From positions 5,810-11,111 of the forward strand of contig DINM01000110.1 in assembly GCA_002423675.1 (NCBI GenBank): a stretch of DNA of 5,302 bases, given 5' to 3'. The notes under the pieces were generated by a model. It saw only the letters and a list, made by a program, of their open reading frames with translations. It was not told the DNA's origin and made no database searches. Position numbers and translations under genes: made by a program. Shown one piece after another: positions 1 through 5,302 of the stretch; the first letter of the stretch is position 1, and the number at the start of each line of letters is the position of its first letter. This stretch comes from Verrucomicrobia bacterium UBA5540. Its GTDB lineage: Bacteria; Verrucomicrobiota; Kiritimatiellia; Kiritimatiellales; Tichowtungiaceae.

Positions 1-1679
1 AGGTCGCGCCCGACTGTATGGAAGATATCATCGCCATTCTTGCGCTTTACCGCCCGGGCCCGATGCAGTTCATTCCGCTCTATACCAAACGCAAACACGG
101 CCACGAAAAAGTTCAGTACGATCATCCGATTCTCGAGCCGATTCTCAAAGAAACCAACGGAATTATCGTCTATCAGGAGCAGATTCAGCAGGCCGCGCGC
201 GACCTGGCCGGCTTCTCGCTGGGCGAAGGGGATATTCTGCGCCGCGCGATGGGGAAGAAAAAACCCGAAGAAATGGCCAAGCAACGCGGCAACTTTGTCG
301 AAGGCTGCGCCCGGGTAAACAAAATCCCGAAAGCGCAGGCTGAGCGCATTTTCGATAACATTGAAAAGTTCGCCGAATACGGATTCAACAAATCCCATTC
401 TACCGCCTACGGGTTCATTTCGTACCAGACCGCTTATCTGAAAGCGCACTATCCCGCCGAATTCATGGCCTCGCTGCTTTCGTCCGAAATGGGCAACCCC
501 GATAAACTCCCGATCGTACTGGCCGAAACCCGCGAAATGGGAACCGAGGTTCGCCCGCCGAGCGTCAACGAAAGTATCGCCCGCTTCCGCCCCGTCAACG
601 GATCAATTCTCTTCGGCATGGCCGGAGTCAAAAACGTCGGCGCCGGCGCCGTTGAAGCGCTGGTGAAAGAACGCGAAGCCAACGGCCCGTTCAAGGGGCT
701 GATCGACTTCTGCCAGCGCATCGACTCGCGCGAAGTGAACCGGAAAACGATCGAAAGTTTAATCAAATGCGGCGCATTCGACTTCACCGGTATTCACCGC
801 GCACGTCTTTTTGAGGGAATTGAAACCGCCATGGGCCGTGCCGCCGAAGCCGCGCGCGACCGCGCCAGCGGACAAACTTCCATGTTCGACATGCTCGGCA
901 CCGCCGAACAGAAAAGCGATTCCGACGAAGAGCTGCCGGAGATCGAACCGTGGCACGAAAGCGAAATGCTCGCCGCCGAAAAAGAACTGATCGGTTTTTA
1001 TATCTCTGGCCATCCGCTGGCCGCATTCGAATGGACGCTTAGTACTCTGGCTCTGCAACGGATCAGCGGGCTGGCCGACGTGCTGGAAACCGCCGGCGGC
1101 GACGAAAGCAAAGCGTACGTCCGGGTCGGCGGACTGATTGATAAATACCGCAAGGTCTTCACCAAAAAAGACGATCCGCGCCCCTACGCCCGCTTCGCAC
1201 TCGAAGGCCTTGAAAGCTCTGTGAATGCCGTCGTCTGGCCGGACGATTTTCCGAAGTTTGAAAAAATCCTCGAAGACGGCAACGCCGTCATGGCCACCGG
1301 AAAAGTCGTGCGCGACTTCCGCGACGAAATCGAAGTTCAAATTTCAGAACTCTTCCCGCTGGCCAACGCACCCGCCCTCTTCGCGGAAAAAGTCAGCCTT
1401 CACATGACCGAAGCCTCGCTGAGCCCCGCCAAACTTCAAGCCATTAAAAAAATCGCCGCCGGCTATCCCGGCCCGACGCCGCTCAACATCTGCATTCTGC
1501 TCGACTCCGGCGAAAAGATCTTCATCAAAGCCGACCGCCATTCTCAGGTGACCGCCTCGCCGGAACTGGTGCAAACGCTCGAAGAACTTCTGGGCGAAGA
1601 CGCTGTTTATGTCGGCGCGCGCGCTCAACCCTTCCTGCGAGAACCGCCCCGCCGCCGCTTCGGCGGACGCGGTAAATAA
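1..1679 (+). CDS. dnaE: DNA polymerase III subunit alpha, C-terminal part (5' end outside window)
   Basis: This is the catalytic subunit of the replicative DNA polymerase III, which extends primers at the replication fork. The first full codon in the window is at base 3 and the frame is open to the left edge, so the ATG at 18 is internal. The 558 visible residues begin with VAPDCMED and RPGPMQF of the C-family palm/fingers region; the Asp of PDC probably matches the third catalytic Asp of E. coli DnaE (recalled alignment). GIIVYQEQ lies near residue 54 and LRRAMGKKKPEEMAKQR near 79-95. YGFNKSHSTAYGFISYQT follows near 126-143, and a helix-hairpin-helix-like stretch (GMAGVKNVGAGAVEAL) near 205-220. 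GFYISGHPL precedes an OB-fold region at about 371-452. A short C-terminal domain ends in a basic tail rich in Arg and Gly. The PHP domain and the first two catalytic Asp are outside the window. The region is slightly shorter than in E. coli but looks intact. The family call is very secure. Confidence 0.97.
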   Translation, partial: VAPDCMEDIIAILALYRPGPMQFIPLYTKRKHGHEKVQYDHPILEPILKETNGIIVYQEQIQQAARDLAGFSLGEGDILRRAMGKKKPEEMAKQRGNFVEGCARVNKIPKAQAERIFDNIEKFAEYGFNKSHSTAYGFISYQTAYLKAHYPAEFMASLLSSEMGNPDKLPIVLAETREMGTEVRPPSVNESIARFRPVNGSILFGMAGVKNVGAGAVEALVKEREANGPFKGLIDFCQRIDSREVNRKTIESLIKCGAFDFTGIHRARLFEGIETAMGRAAEAARDRASGQTSMFDMLGTAEQKSDSDEELPEIEPWHESEMLAAEKELIGFYISGHPLAAFEWTLSTLALQRISGLADVLETAGGDESKAYVRVGGLIDKYRKVFTKKDDPRPYARFALEGLESSVNAVVWPDDFPKFEKILEDGNAVMATGKVVRDFRDEIEVQISELFPLANAPALFAEKVSLHMTEASLSPAKLQAIKKIAAGYPGPTPLNICILLDSGEKIFIKADRHSQVTASPELVQTLEELLGEDAVYVGARAQPFLREPPRRRFGGRGK

Positions 1680-1683
1680 GTAG

Positions 1684-1791
1684 TTTTTCTACAGAAGGAA
1701 ACGAAGGTTGGCAACCCAAACACCGATAAACGTCCATAGCCTCCTTATTTGCCTCCGGCCTCTGTTTCCCTTCGTTTCCTTCTGTTAAAAA
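1684..1791. repeat. Inverted-repeat element (MITE/REP-like) after dnaE
   Basis: Bases 1691-1707 (ACAGAAGGAAACGAAGG) are the exact reverse complement of 1769-1785, giving 17-bp perfect arms around a 61-base centre. Just outside, T5 at 1684-1688 faces A5 at 1787-1791 across a small bulge (CT against T), so the whole unit is about 108 bases. TAG occurs on both flanks (1681-1683 and 1792-1794) and could be a 3-bp target duplication. A smaller hairpin (GGTTG, one base, CAACC) sits at 1706-1716. Read on the minus strand, the unit has repeated purine-rich decamers (GAAACGAAGG, GAAACAGAGG) and then GGAGG-containing stretches. No protein is plausible here. A non-autonomous mobile element or a dispersed structural repeat is the likely nature; I know similar purine-rich repeats from environmental bacterial genomes only by recollection. 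It does not look like a classic terminator, because no T-run follows the stem. Confidence 0.7.
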
Positions 1792-1816
1792 TAGATAAAT
1801 ATGGCTATTTAATAGA
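1790..1816. promoter_or_regulatory. AT-rich leader with palindrome before the acyltransferase gene
   Basis: The 34 bases between the inverted-repeat element and the acyltransferase start are very AT-rich. They contain a perfect 6-bp palindrome, TAAATA (1796-1801) and TATTTA (1806-1811), around a TGGC loop. AATAGA occurs on both sides at 1790-1795 and 1811-1816. This could be an operator, part of a promoter, or an mRNA hairpin just before the start codon. I cannot find a convincing -35/-10 pair. In AT-rich DNA such a small palindrome can arise by chance, so the call is weak. Confidence 0.25.
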
Positions 1817-1825
1817 CACCATTTG

Positions 1826-2734
1826 ATGAAACACCGCACCAAACATGTTTTTGAATACGTTCTACTTCGCATCCTGTTCGTCGTGGTAAATGTTCTGCCG
1901 TTGCGGGCGGCGCTGGCCGTCGGCTGGCTCGGCAGTCTGTTTTTCTTTTACGTGCTGCGCTTCCGGGTTGATAAAGCGCTCACCCGGCTCGAACTGGTTT
2001 TCGGCGACCGGTTTACGGCTAAAGAGCGCAAACGCATTGCCCGGCTCTCGTTCCGCAACATCTGCTTCAATGCCGTCGAGGCCGCGCGTTTCGGCAAGCT
2101 GACACCCGAAAAACTGCAAAAAATGCCGCTCTACACCGGCATCGTCGCCATGCAGGAAATCTATCAGAAAAACGGCGCGTTCATTTTTTCCACCGCGCAC
2201 ATGGGCAACTGGGATCTCGGCGGCGTCGCCTGCAAACTGGCGGGCATTCCGGTCTTTTCGATTGCCCGGCGACAGAAAAATCCGCTCTCCGACGATCTGC
2301 TCAATCAGATCCGCAACACCACCGGCATGGAAGTGGTTTTGAACGATTCCAAAATACTGCGTAATGTCGTGCGCCGCCTGAAAGCCGGCGAAGTACTTGC
2401 CATCCTGCCCGACGTGCGCTCAAGCACTGAAGCTCTATCAATCGACTTCCTCGGCGGCAAAGCCAACCTCGGCGCAGGCGCGGCACTCTTCGCACAAATG
2501 GCCAACTGCCCGATCTATCCCGTCGCGCTCATCCGTCGCGGCTGGTCGCACCACGAATACAAAGTATTCGATCCGATCTTCCCCGATCCGTCGCTCGACA
2601 AAAAAGAGGACTGGCAGCGCATGATGCAGCAGCTCGTCTCCATCTTCGACGCCGAAATCCGCGCCAACCCCGAGCAATACTTCTGGTTCAACAAACGCTG
2701 GGTGCTCGATCCAATTGGAAAAGCTAAGGCTTAA
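1826..2734 (+). CDS. LpxL/HtrB-family lysophospholipid/lipid A acyltransferase
   Basis: This 302-residue protein belongs to the family that moves a fatty acyl chain from acyl-ACP (or acyl-CoA) onto a lipid A precursor or related lipid at the inner face of the cytoplasmic membrane. Its presence suggests a lipid-A-bearing outer membrane. The catalytic HX4D motif is seen as HMGNWD at residues 125-130. The N-terminal 45 residues contain a hydrophobic, helical membrane anchor (about 8-44, with a Pro-containing break). Further family-like blocks are ILPDVRSS, the IDFLGGKA stretch (usual form close to V-x-F-F-G-x-x-A) and the ending NPEQYFWFNKRW, which matches the typical W/N-x-R-W C-terminus. Length is normal for the family. 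ATG 1826 is preferred over TTG 1823; neither has a Shine-Dalgarno sequence. The exact acyl chain and acceptor cannot be told; a homologue acting on another lipid, such as an aminolipid or ornithine lipid, is possible. The next gene starts one base after its stop, so the two may be co-transcribed. Confidence 0.9.
   Translation: MKHRTKHVFEYVLLRILFVVVNVLPLRAALAVGWLGSLFFFYVLRFRVDKALTRLELVFGDRFTAKERKRIARLSFRNICFNAVEAARFGKLTPEKLQKMPLYTGIVAMQEIYQKNGAFIFSTAHMGNWDLGGVACKLAGIPVFSIARRQKNPLSDDLLNQIRNTTGMEVVLNDSKILRNVVRRLKAGEVLAILPDVRSSTEALSIDFLGGKANLGAGAALFAQMANCPIYPVALIRRGWSHHEYKVFDPIFPDPSLDKKEDWQRMMQQLVSIFDAEIRANPEQYFWFNKRWVLDPIGKAKA
2725..2729 (+). promoter_or_regulatory. Ribosome binding site of the Ntn-hydrolase-like gene
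   Basis: TAAGG lies six bases before ATG 2736, inside the last codons of the acyltransferase gene. It supports ATG 2736 over the in-frame TTG at 2715. It is the only start in the window with a recognisable, though partial, Shine-Dalgarno match. With a one-base gap between the stop TAA (2732-2734) and the ATG, translational coupling with the upstream gene is plausible. Confidence 0.5.
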
Positions 2735-2735
2735 A

Positions 2736-3569
2736 ATGACACTGTGTGTGGCATGGAAACGGAACGAAGAAAATAATGTGCGTCTGGCGTCCGACTCCAG
2801 AATCACAATGCCAGGGGTTTCCTCTGACTATGGTATAAAAGTGTTCCAAGTACCTGTGAAAATATTCGAACCTCGCGACTCACAAACTGGAGAACAGCCC
2901 CTGTTTTTCGAATCAACCTATGGGATGGGATTCTCCGGCTCATTTTTGGCCGCACAAACATTGCGCGAATTTCTTTTCATCGTCTTACAACAACTGTGCG
3001 CTATACCGAATGATCCTGAGGTATCTTTCAAGGGTATCTGCGACCTCGTCTTGAAGTATGTTAACCATCTTACTCACCGCCTTTCGAGTGATCTTGAAAA
3101 TGATTGTTCATTGGAGTTCTTTCTTTGCGGTCGATGCCCAGAAACCAACAAAATTGTTTTGGCTAAATTTTTCAATCAGCCAAATTGTCCATATAATTTC
3201 ACTATCTACCATAAGGACCACTACATCTGGGCGATCGGCTCTGGAAAAGAAACCTTTTCAGAAATGCTGTCCTCAGAGCAGCATCCGGACATGTCTCAAA
3301 TCATGTCTGCTATTGACGAAATAACTCAGTCCGACAATGAACCAAATGTTGGAGGAAATATTCAATACGGGGAGTTTGATAATAAATTAAATTTTCGAAT
3401 TGGGGGTATACTTCGCGATCAAGTTGACGTTCAGGGCCTTATAAACGTGAAGTATTTTTTAGCTGGCATTGAAATGAACGGTAGCGAGTTCTACCCAAAA
3501 GCTGGGGAATTGTTTGTAATCGGACGCTACATCGATCCCTTCAATCGCCGCCACACCTCAGAAAACTGA
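2736..3569 (+). CDS. Proteasome/HslV-like Ntn-hydrolase-fold protein, function unknown
   Basis: This 277-residue soluble protein shows no signal peptide or membrane segment. I read it as an N-terminal-nucleophile hydrolase of the proteasome beta/HslV type. It starts MTLCVAWK, so removal of Met would expose Thr as nucleophile. LASDSRIT follows with Asp20, then YGIKVF with Lys35. Numbered from the Thr these are D19 and K34, close to D17 and K33 of HslV. GFSGSFLAAQTLREFL (65-80) resembles the glycine turn and first helix of beta subunits. YIWAIGSGKETFSEML (163-178) resembles the HslV IAIGSG block that leads into the last helices. VGGNIQ (205-210) follows, and the remaining 70 residues exceed the normal 175-residue HslV length. 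No HslU, Clp ATPase or proteasome partner is visible. Its base composition is lower in G+C than its neighbours (21, 23 and 30 of 60 at 3361-3420, 3121-3180 and 2881-2940), suggesting acquisition by transfer. Fold inference is fair; activity, substrate and role are unknown. Confidence 0.75.
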   Translation: MTLCVAWKRNEENNVRLASDSRITMPGVSSDYGIKVFQVPVKIFEPRDSQTGEQPLFFESTYGMGFSGSFLAAQTLREFLFIVLQQLCAIPNDPEVSFKGICDLVLKYVNHLTHRLSSDLENDCSLEFFLCGRCPETNKIVLAKFFNQPNCPYNFTIYHKDHYIWAIGSGKETFSEMLSSEQHPDMSQIMSAIDEITQSDNEPNVGGNIQYGEFDNKLNFRIGGILRDQVDVQGLINVKYFLAGIEMNGSEFYPKAGELFVIGRYIDPFNRRHTSEN

Positions 3570-4613
3570 CTAACTAATCCAGCCGCCGCCGAGGACTTCG
3601 TCGCCGGAATAGACGACGGCGGCTTGGCCGGGCGTGAGAGCAAACTGCGGTTCTTCAAAAACGACTTTAAATTCGGTATCGCTGATTTTTTCGATCGTTG
3701 CGGGCGCGCCGCGATGTCCGTAGCGCGGTTGAACGGATAAACTTCCAGACATTGGAAACTCACCGGAAATCCAGTGTGCATCGGTGACGAGGCATTCGGG
3801 TTGCATCATTTTTTCGCGCGGCGCGAGTGTGATCCGGTTGCTGTCTGCATCGATGTTTTTGACGTAAACACGTTCGCCGGTGGCAACGCCGGTTCCGCCG
3901 CGCTGTCCGACGGTGAAGCGGTGAATGCCGTCGTGTTCGGCAAGTTCGTTGCCCTGATCGTCGAGCACCTGCCCTTTTTTCTTCACTTCCGGCGCGCGAC
4001 TTTCGATGAAGTCGGCGTATTTCCCGGCTTCGACGAAACAGAGATCCTGACTTTCGCCACGCGGGACGATCGGGAGATTGTGGTCGTTCGACCATTTTTT
4101 GACTTTTTCTTTGGTCCAATCACCGAGCGGAAAGGCGATGTGCGCGAGTTGCTTTTGCGAGAGGCGGCTGAGGAAGTAGGTCTGGTCTTTTTTGGGATCG
4201 ACGGCGCGCAGGAGATGGAAGGTTCCGTCGCGTTCTTCGATGCGGGCATAGTGGCCGGTGGCGAGCACGTCGCAGTCGAGCTGCGCCGCGCGATCGAGCA
4301 GGAAGCCGAATTTGATGAACTGGTTGCAGGAGATGCAGGGCGACGGCGTTTCGCCCGCGACGTATCCGGCAACGAACGGATTGACGACCCGTTCGGTGAA
4401 GCGGTCCTGCGCGTTGACGACATAGTGGCGGATGCCGAGCGCGGCACAGACTTTCTGTGCGCGGGTGACGTCTTCGAGCGAACAGCAGCGCGAACCTTCT
4501 TTCCACATGTGGGCGGTGAGGCCGATGACTTCGTAACCTTGTTCCACAAGCAGAGCCGCCGCCACGGAGCTGTCCGTGCCGCCGCTCATTCCGACTGCCG
4601 CGCGTTTTTTCAT
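3570..4613 (-). CDS. mnmA: tRNA-specific 2-thiouridylase MnmA
   Basis: This cytoplasmic enzyme uses ATP to adenylate U34 of the Lys, Glu and Gln tRNAs and replaces the C2 oxygen by sulfur delivered through a relay from cysteine desulfurase. The 347-residue protein has the PP-loop ATP motif SGGTDSS at 10-16, ATGHYARI near 118-125 and DQTYFLSRL near 143-151. The conserved Cys pair is Cys96 (PCISCNQFIKFG) and Cys192 (ESQDLCF). HRFTVGQRGG and the C-terminal beta-barrel ending FALTPGQAAVVYSGDEVLGGG complete the family pattern. Length is normal. Cys43-Cys44 (SRCCSLEDV) and Cys93 occur in many non-enterobacterial MnmA proteins. ATG 4613 is the natural start, because the frame upstream meets a TAG five codons further up; no clear Shine-Dalgarno is seen. 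The gene converges on the Ntn-hydrolase-like gene with no base between the two stop codons. The CDF gene lies upstream on the same strand, 94 bases away. Confidence 0.96.
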   Translation of the reverse strand: MKKRAAVGMSGGTDSSVAAALLVEQGYEVIGLTAHMWKEGSRCCSLEDVTRAQKVCAALGIRHYVVNAQDRFTERVVNPFVAGYVAGETPSPCISCNQFIKFGFLLDRAAQLDCDVLATGHYARIEERDGTFHLLRAVDPKKDQTYFLSRLSQKQLAHIAFPLGDWTKEKVKKWSNDHNLPIVPRGESQDLCFVEAGKYADFIESRAPEVKKKGQVLDDQGNELAEHDGIHRFTVGQRGGTGVATGERVYVKNIDADSNRITLAPREKMMQPECLVTDAHWISGEFPMSGSLSVQPRYGHRGAPATIEKISDTEFKVVFEEPQFALTPGQAAVVYSGDEVLGGGWIS

Positions 4614-4707
4614 TTCAACCGATCCATTCTACCAGCGGTGCGCTGGACGAAACAGAGTACGCAGGAGAACCTCCGGCGCAAGGGAAAATAACGGATGATA
4701 AGGGCTC
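4614..4707. other. Intergenic gap between the CDF gene and mnmA
   Basis: This 94-base gap contains a perfect 6-bp GC-rich hairpin, CCAGCG (4632-4637), GTG loop, CGCTGG (4641-4646). On the minus strand it lies about 20 bases before the mnmA start and has no T-run after it, so it is not a typical terminator. On the same strand TAGAAT (4626-4631) resembles a -10 box but has no good -35 partner and would leave almost no leader. A weak 5-bp stem (ATAAG/CTTAT, 4698-4711) overlaps the CDF stop codon. I see no RNA gene or ORF here. Whether mnmA has its own promoter or is read from the CDF gene cannot be decided. Confidence 0.4.
4632..4646. repeat. Short GC-rich hairpin upstream of mnmA
   Basis: CCAGCG and CGCTGG form perfect 6-bp arms around a three-base loop. 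It would fold in RNA from either strand. In the mnmA leader it would sit 18 bases or more before the start codon and might affect translation or attenuate read-through from the CDF gene. No adjacent T-run supports intrinsic termination. Confidence 0.4.
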
Positions 4708-5302
4708 TTATTTGTCCGGTTCGATGTGCACGACGACGTCGGCGACGGAGGGGCCGTCGACGATGAGCTTGCGCTGCAACTGTGTGGCGATGTCGTGTCC
4801 GGCGTGCACGGTGATGCTTCCGTCGACCATCGCGTGCAGATCGACATAGAACCCCGCGCCGCTGCGGCGCGTGCGGACTTTATGCACGGAAATGACTCCG
4901 GGAATGCCCTGTGAAAGTTCGATGATCTGCTGATAGTCCTGCCGCGATGCGCCGGAGTCGATCAGTTCGGCCAGCGCCGGTTTGGTGATATCCCAGGCCG
5001 CTTTGAGGATCATGACGGCGACAATGAGCGCGCCGATCTGGTCGAGAAAATGCCACTGGGGATTAAACGCCGAGGCGCTGACCGCGATGATGACGGGAAT
5101 GGAGCTGAAGGCATCCGAGCGGTGGTGCCACGCATTGGCCAAAACCGCCGCCGACCCGACACGCCGTCCGACTTTGCGGGTCCGGCGAAAAAGCCATTCC
5201 TTGAAAAAAATGGTCACCAGCGAACCGGTCAGCGCGATCAGGGCCGGCGAAGTGGCCGGCGGATAGCGCAGCTTTTCAACGGCGTCGAGACTGAAGCCGA
5301 CG
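4708..5302 (-). CDS. CDF-family cation efflux transporter, C-terminal part (5' end outside window)
   Basis: This inner-membrane antiporter family exports divalent metals such as Zn2+ or Fe2+ in exchange for protons. The frame stays open to the right edge, so the GTG at 5217 is internal; 197 residues are visible, against about 300 for a full protein. They begin mid-transporter with the loop VEKLRYPP, then a hydrophobic helix (about 18-36). WHHRSDAFSS follows, with H59 and D63 forming the HxxxD metal site of transmembrane helix 5, inside a helix to about residue 80. The last helix is about 86-104. The cytoplasmic dimerisation domain follows from about 110, with H140, H156, H169 and H192 at places that match the metal-binding His of YiiP by recalled alignment. 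HxxxD in helix 5 favours a zinc/iron-type over a manganese-type CDF (which has DxxxD), but helix 2 is outside the window. TAA at 4708-4710 ends the gene. Confidence 0.93.
   Translation of the reverse strand, partial: VGFSLDAVEKLRYPPATSPALIALTGSLVTIFFKEWLFRRTRKVGRRVGSAAVLANAWHHRSDAFSSIPVIIAVSASAFNPQWHFLDQIGALIVAVMILKAAWDITKPALAELIDSGASRQDYQQIIELSQGIPGVISVHKVRTRRSGAGFYVDLHAMVDGSITVHAGHDIATQLQRKLIVDGPSVADVVVHIEPDK

Noticed and set aside
759..1340. Minus-strand open frame inside dnaE (193 codons)
   Set aside because: It is antisense to conserved DnaE sequence, with no recognisable domain and no start signal.
1684..1791. The inverted repeat as a rho-independent terminator of dnaE
   Set aside because: The stem is followed by an A-run, not a T-run, on the dnaE strand. 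The loop of 61 bases is far too long for a typical terminator.
1525..1872. Minus-strand open frame across the dnaE end and the inverted-repeat element (115 codons)
   Set aside because: It overlaps the dnaE and acyltransferase coding ends and runs through both repeat arms. The translation is low-complexity and matches no family; it is a by-product of the repeat.
2736..3569. The accessory gene as hslV itself
   Set aside because: It is about 100 residues longer than HslV, has no hslU next to it, and matches only at the fold-defining motifs.
4626..4631. TAGAAT on the minus strand as the mnmA -10 box
   Set aside because: No acceptable -35 hexamer lies 16-19 bases upstream, and the start codon would be only about six bases from the transcript start.
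3774..4691. Long plus-strand open frame opposite mnmA (305 codons)
   Set aside because: It is fully antisense to a well-recognised MnmA gene. GC-rich codon use often leaves the opposite strand open, and the translation shows no family motif.
4698..4711. ATAAG/CTTAT stem at the end of the CDF gene as a terminator
   Set aside because: It has only five AT-rich pairs, it includes the stop codon, and the nearest T-run is several bases further on.
4708..5217. GTG at 5217 as the start of the CDF gene
   Set aside because: The frame continues to the window edge with family-like sequence (VEKLRYPP and a hydrophobic helix), so this GTG is an internal Val codon.

Overview
The window (5302 bases) looks like chromosomal DNA of a Gram-negative bacterium. 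It carries the end of a replicative DNA polymerase gene (dnaE), an LpxL/HtrB-type acyltransferase gene of outer-membrane lipid synthesis, a small accessory gene, the tRNA thiolase gene mnmA, and the end of a CDF metal exporter gene. Housekeeping stretches I counted by hand are about 63% G+C (38 of 60 bases at 2461-2520 and at 4261-4320). The DnaE wording, the near-absence of Shine-Dalgarno sequences and a purine-rich interspersed-type repeat after dnaE would fit the Planctomycetes-Verrucomicrobia-Chlamydiae group, perhaps Kiritimatiellota or Verrucomicrobiota. That placement is an impression from memory, not a result.

Layout: bases 1-1679 (+) are the C-terminal half of dnaE, cut by the window edge. 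Bases 1680-1825 are non-coding and hold a compact inverted-repeat element (17-bp perfect arms, T5/A5 outer ends, possible TAG flanking duplication), then an AT-rich leader with a small palindrome. Bases 1826-2734 (+) encode the acyltransferase. One base after its stop, 2736-3569 (+) encodes a 277-residue protein that reads as a proteasome/HslV-like Ntn hydrolase. This gene is clearly richer in A+T than its neighbours. It ends directly against the stop codon of mnmA (3570-4613, -). A 94-base gap follows, then the end of a CDF transporter gene (4708-5302, -), which runs off the right edge.

The four housekeeping-type genes have unrelated jobs: replication, lipid A acylation, tRNA U34 thiolation and divalent metal export. 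I see no multi-gene system in the window. The item most worth following up is the Ntn-hydrolase-like gene. It has a Thr right after the initiator Met, an Asp and a Lys at the spacing of the proteasomal catalytic residues, and a later GSG motif as in HslV. It looks like a recently acquired gene set exactly between two stop codons. Its substrate and biological role cannot be read from the sequence.
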